From Afipia massiliensis (GTDB lineage: Bacteria; Pseudomonadota; Alphaproteobacteria; Rhizobiales; Xanthobacteraceae), in the NCBI RefSeq assembly GCF_001006325.2, contig NZ_LBIA02000001.1, positions 2,915,501 to 2,979,500 on the forward strand: a stretch of 64,000 bases of DNA. Direction: 5' to 3'. A model generated the notes under the pieces. It did no database searches, was not told where the DNA came from, and worked only from the letters and a program-made list of their open reading frames with translations. The stretch's first letter is position 1. The number at the start of each line of letters is the position of its first letter. A program made the position numbers and the translations under genes. Below, one piece after another: positions 44,498-53,500 of this stretch.

Positions 44498-45538
44498 TTA
44501 CTCGGCTTTTCTGGATTCAGGGGCGGGGGCGGCTGGCGGTTCGCTGGAGAGGGCCGCGGTTGTGGTGAGGCGCGGCGTCGGAACGATAATCGAGACCTGA
44601 CCTGGGCCGGTCACCACACCCTGAACGGTGCGCTTCGACTGCAGGTTGACGACGTTGACGACGTCGCCCTCGGTGCCGCTGTCGATCGCCTTGCCGCGGC
44701 CGGTGAGATAGATGCCCGGCGTTTCGTAGATCAGCGTCACGCCCTGATCGCGCGCGACCAGATCCGGCTTGCCGAGATCGGCCACTTTCAGCGCCTGTCC
44801 GGCGCGCATCTGCTTGCGGGCCTGCATGCCAACCGAACGGTCGCGATTGGCGACGTCGTTTCCGACTTCGGCTTTCGGACGCCGCTCGATCACTACGTCG
44901 GATGACTTGAGAATGTCGTTGCGTTCGACGGCGCGGGTCAGCACCGCCGCTTCCACGGTTTCCACCGCAGTGCCGGTGAAGCGCAGCTTGGTCGGCGAGT
45001 AGGTGACGTCGTTGGCGATCTCGAAGGTGATGTCGAAGCGGCCGTTGCGTGGATCGAACCTCACGGTGGTGGCGCGCATGTCGCCGGTATGGGCGGAATC
45101 GAGCTGCAGTTCGCGCAGGTCGCGCTCGAAAGTCACCGAAATGTTGGCGGCGTCGCCGAGGCCGTTGCGGCGCTCGAGCACGCGGGCGATCTGATGCTCG
45201 ATTTCCTTCGAAACCAGCGTCCGCGACGACCGCGTCACCGAGACTTCGCGGAGGTCGCGGGTCTGAACACCGATCACCTCATGGGCGCGCAGCACCGTCA
45301 GCAGTTGCTGCGTCGGCAACGATCCGGTGGTGCCGAGATCGGGGGCGCGGAAGATCGCGATCTGCGCGGCGGTTCCGGCATTCTCGACCACATCGCCGAT
45401 CCGGACCACGTCGCTGCTGACAGTGACGTTCGCGCGCAGCACGGGAGCTGCGAGTGAGTCGCGTTCCGCCTGCGCGAATGCCGCACCGGACGTCAGGGCG
45501 AGCAGGGCGGCGGCGATCAGGGTTGAGCGCAACATCAT
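44498..45538 (-). CDS. flgA: Flagellar P-ring assembly protein FlgA
   Basis: The 346-residue protein has a signal peptide (ending AAFAQAERD) and a SAF-type C-terminal domain (LTRAVERNDILKSSDVVIERRP; QMRAGQALKVADL). It is a periplasmic chaperone for the P ring. The enteric version is about 219 residues; the extra length is an N-terminal domain. It lies eight bases after flgG. A second ATG is directly in frame at 45535. Confidence 0.92.
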   Translation of the reverse strand: MMLRSTLIAAALLALTSGAAFAQAERDSLAAPVLRANVTVSSDVVRIGDVVENAGTAAQIAIFRAPDLGTTGSLPTQQLLTVLRAHEVIGVQTRDLREVSVTRSSRTLVSKEIEHQIARVLERRNGLGDAANISVTFERDLRELQLDSAHTGDMRATTVRFDPRNGRFDITFEIANDVTYSPTKLRFTGTAVETVEAAVLTRAVERNDILKSSDVVIERRPKAEVGNDVANRDRSVGMQARKQMRAGQALKVADLGKPDLVARDQGVTLIYETPGIYLTGRGKAIDSGTEGDVVNVVNLQSKRTVQGVVTGPGQVSIIVPTPRLTTTAALSSEPPAAPAPESRKAE

Positions 45539-45546
45539 TCTCTCCC

Positions 45547-46335
45547 TCAGCGGAACATGCCGGTGGTGGCCTGCATCATCTGGTCGGCGGCGCTGACGAC
45601 CTTGGCGTTCATCTCGTAGGCGCGCTGCGCGGCGATCAGGTCCGAGATTTCGGAGACGACCTCGACGTTGGCCTGTTCGAGATTGCGCTGCTGCATGTCG
45701 CCGAAGCCGTCGGCATTGGCGATGCCGTCCTGCGGTGGGCCGGAGGCGGGCGTATCGGTGAACAGGTTGTCGCCGATCGACTGCAGGCCCGCCTTGTTGA
45801 TGAACCGGGTCAGGCCGATCTGGCCGACCACGGTCGGCGTGGTCGTGCCCGGCGTCGTGACCGAGACCTGGCCCTGCTGGTTGATGGTGAGGCCGGATGA
45901 ATTCTGCGGGATGGTGATCGTCGGCTGCACCGGATTGCCCTGCGCAGTCACCACGCGGCCCTGACCATCGGTCGTGAAGGAGCCGTCGCGCGTGTAGGTG
46001 TAGGTGCCGTCGGTCATCTGGATCTTGAAATAGCCCTCGCCGCGGATCGCGATGTCGAGGTCGCCGCCGGTCGGGTTGAGCGTGCCCTGCGTCATCAGGC
46101 GCGGCGTGCCGACGGTCTTGACGCCGCCGCCGATGTCGATGCCGACGGGGAGGATAGTGCCCTGATCGGACGCCTGCGCGCCGACGCGCTTGACGTGTTC
46201 GTAGATGAGGTCCTGGAACTGCGCGCGCTGCTTCTTGTAGCCCGTGGTGCGCAGGTTTGCGATGTTGTTGGAGATGACCTGGACGTTGAGTTCCTGGGCC
46301 GCCATCCCGGTCGCCGCTGTATAAAGTGCGCGCAT
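45547..46335 (-). CDS. flgG: Flagellar distal rod protein FlgG
   Basis: The 262-residue protein starts MRALYTAATGMAAQELNVQVISNNIANLRTTGYKKQRAQFQDLIYE, the rod signature, and ends AQRAYEMNAKVVSAADQMMQATTGM. The length is that of typical FlgG. It makes the distal rod. It is 12 bases after flgF. Confidence 0.96.
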   Translation of the reverse strand: MRALYTAATGMAAQELNVQVISNNIANLRTTGYKKQRAQFQDLIYEHVKRVGAQASDQGTILPVGIDIGGGVKTVGTPRLMTQGTLNPTGGDLDIAIRGEGYFKIQMTDGTYTYTRDGSFTTDGQGRVVTAQGNPVQPTITIPQNSSGLTINQQGQVSVTTPGTTTPTVVGQIGLTRFINKAGLQSIGDNLFTDTPASGPPQDGIANADGFGDMQQRNLEQANVEVVSEISDLIAAQRAYEMNAKVVSAADQMMQATTGMFR

Positions 46336-46347
46336 GGATCGGTCTCC

Positions 46348-47115
46348 TTATGCCGGAACGTCGGCGAGTATCTGGATTGCGTTTTTGCGAAGGTCGTTTT
46401 GCTGCTGCATCAGCGATGAGACCGACTGGTAGGTACGCATGACTTCCATCATGCGGGTCATCTCGGCGACCGCGCTGACGTTGGACTTTTCAACGAAACC
46501 CTGATTGACGCGCGAGGCGAGGTCGGGCTGCGCGGCGATTCCGGTGGGCGCCGAGTAAAGGTTCGCGCCTTCCTTCTTGAGCTGCTGCGGACTGTCGAAC
46601 TTCACGAGCTTGAGCTTGCCGCGGATGGAGTCGAACTGTGTCACGACGCCTTCGCCCACGGTGATCGTGCCGTCGGCCGAGATTGCGATGTCGCGGTCGG
46701 TCGGCTGGAACACGATCGGGCCGTTGGTGCCGAGCACGATGTTGCCGCCGGTGGTCACGAGCTGGCCCTGGGCGTTGATCTGGAACGACCCGTCGCGGGT
46801 GTAGCGTTCGCCGGCCGGCGTCTGCACGGCGATGAAGCCCTTGCCGTCGATAGAGACGTCGAGCGGGCTGCCGGTCTTCTCCGACGGGCCCTGTGAGAAA
46901 TCGTGATAGGCGGCGCGGTCATGGACGAAGCTGACGCGGCGGTCGCGGACCGAGAAGTTGTCCTCGCGCGCGCCCGTGTTCAGGAATTCCTCGAACAGCG
47001 ACTTGTTGGCCTTGAAACCGGTGGTGTTGACGTTGGCCACGTTGTTGGCAATGACGTCGATCTGCCGCTCAAGCGACATCTGCCGCGATAATGCGACGAG
47101 AAGCGTATTCTCCAT
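46348..47115 (-). CDS. flgF: Flagellar proximal rod protein FlgF
   Basis: The 255-residue protein starts MENTLLVALSRQMSLERQID and continues IANNVANVNTTGFKANKSLFEEFL, followed by the FlgF/FlgG core YTRDGSFQINAQGQLVTTGG. ATG at 47115 begins the conserved region; an upstream ATG would add an unrelated 33 residues. It is the first gene of the rod/L-ring operon and follows a sigma-54 promoter. Confidence 0.94.
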   Translation of the reverse strand: MENTLLVALSRQMSLERQIDVIANNVANVNTTGFKANKSLFEEFLNTGAREDNFSVRDRRVSFVHDRAAYHDFSQGPSEKTGSPLDVSIDGKGFIAVQTPAGERYTRDGSFQINAQGQLVTTGGNIVLGTNGPIVFQPTDRDIAISADGTITVGEGVVTQFDSIRGKLKLVKFDSPQQLKKEGANLYSAPTGIAAQPDLASRVNQGFVEKSNVSAVAEMTRMMEVMRTYQSVSSLMQQQNDLRKNAIQILADVPA

Positions 47116-47220
47116 CGGCCAGTCTCCCCTTGTTGAACCGCGGCCTGCCTCTCCCAAGGCCTGACGCGGATCGTGCGAACCGGTGAAGCTCTCCCAAGCC
47201 GTGCGGTTCGCCATCTACAA

Positions 47221-47236
47221 TGCGAGAGGCGTGCCA
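47221..47236 (-). promoter_or_regulatory. Sigma-54 promoter of the flgF operon
   Basis: The minus strand reads TGGCACGCCTCTCGCA, matching TGGCACG-N4-TTGCA except one T to C. The same -12 variant (TCGCA) is present before flgI. The flgF start is about 95 bases after the predicted transcription start. Confidence 0.8.
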
Positions 47237-47364
47237 AGTCATAAATATTAGTTATTTCAATATCTTATGTGTTTTCGAGGGGCGCCGGACGTGGGCAATA
47301 ACCTCTTGTTGACCATGTTGCCCCGGCAAAAATTTCCCAGTTGAGGGACAAAAGAAAGATTCCG

Positions 47365-47372
47365 TTAACCAT
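47365..47372 (+). promoter_or_regulatory. CtrA-like half site upstream of fliL
   Basis: TTAACCAT lies 113 bases before fliL in the context CCGTTAACCATTGCG. Confidence 0.45.
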
Positions 47373-47484
47373 TGCGTCCGTACGGTGGACAAACAGGGCG
47401 CTCACGCGCCGGCGGCCTTTGTATCGCGTCATTTAAAGCCAGTTCGGCAGCATCGAGCCCATCCCAGGACCACGGGCGGGGGCA

Positions 47485-47967
47485 ATGGCAGACGACGATC
47501 AGGAGGAGGGCGCGGAAGCCGTTGCTCCGAAAGGCAAGCGCAAGCTCATTATAATGGGTGGCGCTACGGCGCTTGTGCTTCTGCTTGCCGGGGGCGGCTG
47601 GTTCTTCTTCATGCGCGGGCCCGCGAAGGAAGTGCAGGCAGTCGCGCCTCCGCCGAAGCCGCCGGTATTCCTTGATGTGCCAGAGGTGCTGGTCAACCTG
47701 TCGAACGCGCCGGGCGAACGAGTTCAGTATCTGAAGGTCAGGGTCGTGCTCGAGGTGAAAGATCAGCCGCTGTCGGCGCAGATCGCGCCGACGATGCCGC
47801 GGGTGACCGATCTGTTTCAGACCTACCTGCGCGAACTGCGTCCCGCCGATCTCAACGGTTCGGTCGGGCTGTTCCGCCTGAAGGAAGAACTGACGCGCCG
47901 TGTCAACGCCGCGATCTCGCCCAATCAGGTGAACGCTGTGCTGTTCAAGGAAATCGTCATTCAGTGA
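47485..47967 (+). CDS. fliL: Flagellar basal body protein FliL
   Basis: The 160-residue protein has a basic start, one membrane helix (LIIMGGATALVLLLAGGGWFFFM, residues about 20-42) and the FliL domain (FLDVPEVLVNLSNAPGERVQYLKVRVVLEV). The helix holds the periplasmic domain near the stator. It is followed after 17 bases by fliM. Confidence 0.93.
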   Translation: MADDDQEEGAEAVAPKGKRKLIIMGGATALVLLLAGGGWFFFMRGPAKEVQAVAPPPKPPVFLDVPEVLVNLSNAPGERVQYLKVRVVLEVKDQPLSAQIAPTMPRVTDLFQTYLRELRPADLNGSVGLFRLKEELTRRVNAAISPNQVNAVLFKEIVIQ

Positions 47968-47984
47968 CGGACGGAAATTGAAGC

Positions 47985-49190
47985 ATGTCTCCGGGTGATA
48001 ATGACGTCGATCAGGATGCGCTAGCCGCCGAATGGGAAGGTGCGCTCGATTCCGAAGATCCGGCCGCGGCAGCGGCTGAGGCGGAAGCGAATACGCTGAC
48101 CGAGACCATGGCCGAGCAGTGGGCCGCGATGGTCGACGACGGCAGCCGCAGCCTCGAAATCGGCAAGGCCGGCGGCGAGCGGGTCCTATCGCAGGAAGAA
48201 ATCGACAACCTGCTCGGTTTCAGCGACGGTGAACTCAACATCGACGAGAATTCCGGCATCCGCGCCATCATCGATTCCGCGATGGTGTCGTATGAACGCC
48301 TTCCGATGCTCGAAATCGTGTTCGACCGTCTGGTGCGGCTGATGACGACGAGCCTGCGCAATTTCACCTCGGACAACGTCGAAGTCTCGCTGGATCGCAT
48401 CACCTCGGTGCGCTTCGGCGACTATCTCAATTCGATCCCGCTGCCCTGCGTTCTGTCCGTGTTCAAGGCCGAGGAGTGGGAAAACTTCGGCCTGTTCACA
48501 GTCGATTCGAGCCTGATCTATTCGATCATCGACGTGCTGCTCGGCGGCCGCCGCGGCCAGCCATCGCTGCGTATCGAAGGCCGGCCCTACACCACGATCG
48601 AAACCAATCTCGTCAAGCGCCTCGTTGAAGTCGTGCTTGCGGATGCCGAGCAGGCCTTCCGGCCGCTGTCGCCGGTGACTTTCACGATCGACCGGCTTGA
48701 GACCAATCCGCGCTTTGCCGCCATCAGCCGTCCCGCCAACGCCGCCATTCTGGTCCGTCTGCGGATCGACATGGAAGACCGCGGCGGCAACATCGAACTG
48801 CTGCTGCCTTATGCCACCATCGAACCGATCCGCGACGTGCTGTTGCAGATGTTCATGGGTGAAAAGTTCGGCCGCGATCCGATCTGGGAAGGCCATCTCG
48901 CGACCGAGATCGCGCAGGCCGAAATCGCGGTCGATGCGGTGCTCTATGAGGCCAACATTCCGCTCAAGCAACTGATGACGCTGAAGGTCGGCGATACCTT
49001 GCCGCTCAACGTGCGGCCCGACGCACTGGTCACGGTGCGATGCGGCGACGTGCCGCTCAGCGAAGGGCGGATGGGACGGGTCGGCGACCGGGTCGCCATT
49101 CGCGTCACCAAGCCGCTGCGCAAGCCCCATACGTCCTACGCGATGTTCGAGAAGCAAGATGAGCAAACCAAACTGATGGAGGCACAATGA
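47985..49190 (+). CDS. fliM: Flagellar motor switch protein FliM
   Basis: The 401-residue protein contains the FliM features LSQEEIDNLLGF (near residue 68), the central domain ITSVRFGDYLNSIPLPCVLSVF and VDSSLIYSIIDVLLGGRRGQP, and a C-terminal SpoA (FliN-like) domain (LKVGDTLPLNVRPDALVTVR). It binds CheY-P and sets rotation direction. The N-terminal 65 residues are acidic and longer than usual. The next gene starts in its stop (ATGA overlap). Confidence 0.96.
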   Translation: MSPGDNDVDQDALAAEWEGALDSEDPAAAAAEAEANTLTETMAEQWAAMVDDGSRSLEIGKAGGERVLSQEEIDNLLGFSDGELNIDENSGIRAIIDSAMVSYERLPMLEIVFDRLVRLMTTSLRNFTSDNVEVSLDRITSVRFGDYLNSIPLPCVLSVFKAEEWENFGLFTVDSSLIYSIIDVLLGGRRGQPSLRIEGRPYTTIETNLVKRLVEVVLADAEQAFRPLSPVTFTIDRLETNPRFAAISRPANAAILVRLRIDMEDRGGNIELLLPYATIEPIRDVLLQMFMGEKFGRDPIWEGHLATEIAQAEIAVDAVLYEANIPLKQLMTLKVGDTLPLNVRPDALVTVRCGDVPLSEGRMGRVGDRVAIRVTKPLRKPHTSYAMFEKQDEQTKLMEAQ

Positions 49191-49675
49191 GTCATTCATT
49201 CGGACTTGTGATCGAGAGCCTGGTTGCGGTTCTGCTTCTGGTGACAATCGGTTACTGCACGCTGCTGAATCGCCGTCTCAAGCGGCTCAAGGCCGACGAG
49301 CATTCGATGCGCGCGATGATCGCCGAGCTGATCACGGCAACGGAAATCGCCGAACGCGCCATCGGCGGCCTGAAGGTGACCGTGCGCGAGTGCGACGAGA
49401 ACCTCGGCGCGCAACTGGCGGCGGGCACGACATTGTCCGCGAAACTCGCCAAGCAGGTGACCGCGGGCGAAACGATCCTCAATCGCCTGACGCAGATCGC
49501 GCTCGCGGCACGGCCAGCCGGCGCTGACGTGGAGGCCCCCGCTGCGACTGTTGCCGCAGAGCAGGCCGCTCCGGCGCAGAACCCATCGGCGCAAAACATG
49601 TCGAACGCCAAGGCGTTGCTTGCGGCCGCGCAGGCCTTTTCCGAGCGGCGAAGGGCAACCGGTCTCGCTGCATGA
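49187..49675 (+). CDS. DUF6468-type membrane-anchored flagellar-operon protein
   Basis: The 162-residue protein has an N-terminal membrane helix (LVIESLVAVLLLVTIGYCTLL, residues 6-26) followed by a coiled-coil-like region. The family is found almost only in alphaproteobacterial flagellar operons, next to fliM, as here. The role is unknown. Its start overlaps the fliM stop and its stop overlaps the next start, so it is translationally coupled on both sides. Confidence 0.8.
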   Translation: MSHSFGLVIESLVAVLLLVTIGYCTLLNRRLKRLKADEHSMRAMIAELITATEIAERAIGGLKVTVRECDENLGAQLAAGTTLSAKLAKQVTAGETILNRLTQIALAARPAGADVEAPAATVAAEQAAPAQNPSAQNMSNAKALLAAAQAFSERRRATGLAA

Positions 49676-50436
49676 AAACGCTTCTCCGCGATATCCGTCT
49701 CATCCCGATACTTCTGATCGCGACCTGCTGCCTGGTCGTGCTCAAGGTGTCGGGCCTTCTTCTCGACGGCGGATACATCCTCAACGATACACCGAAGCCA
49801 AAATCCTGGGCGCAGGAGACGTTCAACTTTCCGTCGTCCGGCAAGACGATCGATTCAGCGGACATCACCGGCTCGGTCGCGGCGAAGAAAGAGGAGAAGC
49901 CGGTCGTTGCAGCTCCGGAAGCCTTGCCGCCGCCGCCCGAGAACGTGGTCTATCCAGATCCCAACCGCCCCATCTCGGCGTCGGAACGCGCGGTGCTTGA
50001 GAGTCTGCAGGCGCGGCGTCAGGAGATCGAAACCCGCGCGCGCGAAATCGACATTCGTGAAAGCCTGATGAAGTCCGCCGAAAAGCGGATCGAAGGCAAG
50101 ATCGAGGAAATGAAGGCGACCGAGGCGCGGGTCTCCGTCGCCGGGCAGCAGAAGCAGGAACAGGAAGCGGCGCGCTTCAAGGGACTCGTGACGATGTACG
50201 AATCCATGAAGCCAAAGGACGCGGCCAAGGTCTTCGACCGGCTCGAACTGTCGGTGCTGTTCGAGATCGCCTCGCAGATCGCACCGCGCAAGATGTCCGA
50301 CATCATGGGGCAGATGCAGCCGGAGGCGGCCGAACGGTTGACGGTCGAGATGGCGCGCCGCTCAACGGGAGACAGATCGGCGTCCGCCAGCGATTTGCCG
50401 AAGATCGAGGGCAGGCCGCAGCAGGTTCGCAATTGA
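49672..50436 (+). CDS. motE: MotE-like motility protein
   Basis: The 254-residue protein has an N-terminal membrane helix (LIPILLIATCCLVVLKVSGL), a Pro-rich linker, a helical stalk (LQARRQEIETRAREIDIRESLMKSAEKRIEG) and an MgtE_N-like end (YESMKPKDAAKVFDRLELSVLFEIASQIAPRKMSDIMGQM). In Sinorhizobium MotE is a periplasmic chaperone for MotC. No motB or motC is in the window, so partner identity is open. Confidence 0.85.
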   Translation: MKTLLRDIRLIPILLIATCCLVVLKVSGLLLDGGYILNDTPKPKSWAQETFNFPSSGKTIDSADITGSVAAKKEEKPVVAAPEALPPPPENVVYPDPNRPISASERAVLESLQARRQEIETRAREIDIRESLMKSAEKRIEGKIEEMKATEARVSVAGQQKQEQEAARFKGLVTMYESMKPKDAAKVFDRLELSVLFEIASQIAPRKMSDIMGQMQPEAAERLTVEMARRSTGDRSASASDLPKIEGRPQQVRN

Positions 50437-50564
50437 GGCGGGTGATTAACAGCTCCTTAACAGGCGAATTCTAGATTCGAATTGCACGTCTGAGCCACAG
50501 GTTTCCGGAACAACAGAGAGCCGAGAACATCCGGCAAGAAAGACCCGGCGAGAAAGATTTGGGA

Positions 50565-53500
50565 ATGTCCTGCAAGGCCGCCCTCACGTTCAAGGCCGCC
50601 CGGAAGTCCGGGGCGAGGGCCCGGTCTTTCGCGGACAGGCTCTGCCGTGGCCTGCAGCCGCCGGCGCTTGCGCTGGCTGTCGCGTTGTCATGCCTTTCTG
50701 TTGGGACAAACGCGCGCGCAGAACCGGTCAGGGGTGAAGCCACGCTGACGGCGCAATCCGGTTACGCGCGCATGGTTCTGCAGTTTCAGGAAGATGTCCC
50801 GACCGAGGTGACCGTCGCGGGCGCGATTCTGGTGATCCAGTTTAGTAAGCCGGTCGCCGTTCCGATCGACCTGCTTGCCGAGTCGGTCCCGGCCTATGTC
50901 GGATCGGTTCGGCGCGATCCGGATGGCACCGCCATCCGCATGGCGTTGACGCAGAAGGTGCGCGTCAACGTGATGACCGCGGGTGAGCGGGTGTTTATCG
51001 ATCTTCTGCCAGAGAAGTGGACCGGACTCCCGCCCGCATTGCCTGCCGAGGTCGTCAAGGAATTGTCCGAACGTGCGATCGCGGCTGAGCGGGCGCTGCG
51101 GATTCAGCGGATGGCGGAAGAAGCCAAGAAGCGGCCGCCGGTCCGGGTGCGGGCGTCGGTCCAGCCGACCTTTGTCCGTTTTGTTTTTGAAATGCCGGAC
51201 GGCGTCAGTGTGTCGTCGTCACTGGCCGCCGACAAATTTACGCTGTCGTTCACCTCGCCGCTGATGTTCGACCTCGCGGATGCCAAGATCGCGATGCCTG
51301 CGAACATTCACACGATCAACCAGAAGATCGAGGGCGAGACATCGCGCATCGACATCGCGATGATCGGCGAGGCCGATGTCCACGCCTTCCGCGAGGACAA
51401 GAACTACGTCGTCGACGTTGCGTTCGAGCAGGGGCAAAAATCGAAAGCGGCCAGGTCGCTTCCGAAGGCTCTCTCGACGCCTGCCGACAAGGCCGTCGAA
51501 ATCGTGCCGCCGACGTCCGAGCAGATCTCGCAGCAGACGGCACAGGACGCCGAGCCGGCAACCATAAAGCCGTCTCACGTCAAATCATCTGATGCGAAAT
51601 CTCCTGAGATCAAATCGCATGAGGTCAAAACGTCAGACGTCAAGCTGCCGGATAACAATCCATCCGCTGTTGCGGCTGATGTAAGAACGGAGGCTGCGCC
51701 CGCCAAGCCGGGGATCGCGACGCTACTACCGGCTGCTCCCGCCATGGCCGCGGTGACCGACTTGCCAATGAAGACCCCGCCGTCTGCACCAGCGAAAGTG
51801 CCGCCCACCGACCTCCCTGCGATGACGCCAGCAGCAGGCGTGACCGTGGATGCACGGCTCACCAGCGACGACTTCCGCCTGACATTTCCATTCACGAGTC
51901 CGACGCCTGCCGCGGTGTTTCGCCGGTCGGATTCGATCTGGCTGGTGTTCGACACCGATCAGCCGATCGACGCCAGCGCGATTAAGCGCGAGGGCGCGTG
52001 GGTCGTGGCCGATGCGACCCCGCTCGATCTGCCAAAGGGCCGCGCTCTCCGGATCCGGCTGAACCGTCCGCAGCTTGCAACCATGATCGGCGACGAGCGG
52101 GCGTGGATCCTCATCCTTGCCGACAAGGCGCAGTCGCCGCCGCAGCCGCTGGCCGCGACGCGCAACATGGCCGATCCCAGCCGTGCCAGTGTCGGCGTCA
52201 GCCTTGCGAAGCCGGGACAGATACATCGTTTCAACGATCCCGACGCCGGCGACCAGCTGCTGGTGATGACCGCCGGCGGACCGGCGCGCGGGTTCATGAA
52301 GCGCCAGGACTTTGTGGAATTCGCGCTGCTCGAATCCATCCACGGCATCGTCGTCCAGCAAAAATCGGATGATCTGACCGCCGGAGTTGCATCCGACACA
52401 CTGATCCTGTCTCGGCCCGGTGGCTTGACGCTATCGACGGCAATGACTGCGCCGGATCGCGCCACATCAGTGGTTCGTCCGGTGTTCGATGTCACGGAGT
52501 GGCGCACCTTTCAGAATGCGGAGTTCATTCCCACCCGCAACAAGCTGCTGACCGCCGCGTCGATGGCGACGGGTGCTGCGCGCATGCCCGCGCATGTCGA
52601 TCTCGCGCGATTTTATCTGGCGCGCGGCATGAGCGTCGAGGCGAAAGGAATTCTCGATCTGGCCCTTGCCGAGGTCAAACCCGGCGAGGAGGATGCGGCG
52701 GCGTTGACGGTTCATGCGGTCGCCAGCACCCTCGCCGGCCGCTCCGAGCTTGCGCTCGCCGATCTCGCCAATCCCGCCGTTGCCGTCAACATCGATTCCC
52801 AGCTCTGGAAAGCGCTCGCACTGGCGCGGCTGCAGAAGTGGGCGGAGGCGCGCGAGAAATTCAAGAATGTCGAGTTCGCGATTACCGCCCTGCCGGTTGA
52901 TCTGCAGCGCATTGTTGTCGCTGAGGCATTTCGGGCATCGCTGGAGGTGAGGGATTATCCCGGTGCGACGGTGCGTAGCAACGATCTCGATGTTCTCGGT
53001 GTTGGCCCCGATCAGGCGGCGTCGATAGCTGTGCTGCGCGGCCGCCTGGCCGAAGCGCTGGGGCGCGATCAGGATGCGCTGGCCGCGTTCGCGGCGGCTG
53101 CCGGATCGGAAGATCGCCCCGCAGCCTCCGAAGCCAAGGTCCGCGAGATTGCCCTGCGCCAGAAGCGCGAGGAAATCACCGACGACGACGCCCAGCGCGA
53201 TCTCGAAGTTCTTGCGGCGACATGGCGCGGCGATTCCACCGAGGTCAAAACGCTTGGCATGCTGACCCGGCTCTATGCCGCGAAAGCGCGCTATCCCGAA
53301 ACCTTCGCGGCGGTGTACCGTGCGAGTCAACTGGAGCCGAACTCCGAAACATCACGCAAGATGCAGGACGACGCGTCGGTGCTGTTTGAGCAAATCTACA
53401 ACGGCGCCAAGGGCGACGACATTCCGCCGGTCGAGGCGCTGGCGATGTTTTACGAATTTCGCGACCTGACGCCGATTGGCCGCCGCGGCGACGAAATGAT

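Larger units (their letters stand above)
47116..47484. other. 369-bp divergent regulatory region of flgF and fliL
   Basis: No gene is present. It holds the sigma-54 site for flgF on the minus strand and TTAACCAT for fliL on the plus strand. A central stretch (about 47237-47280) is AT-rich. Confidence 0.7.
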
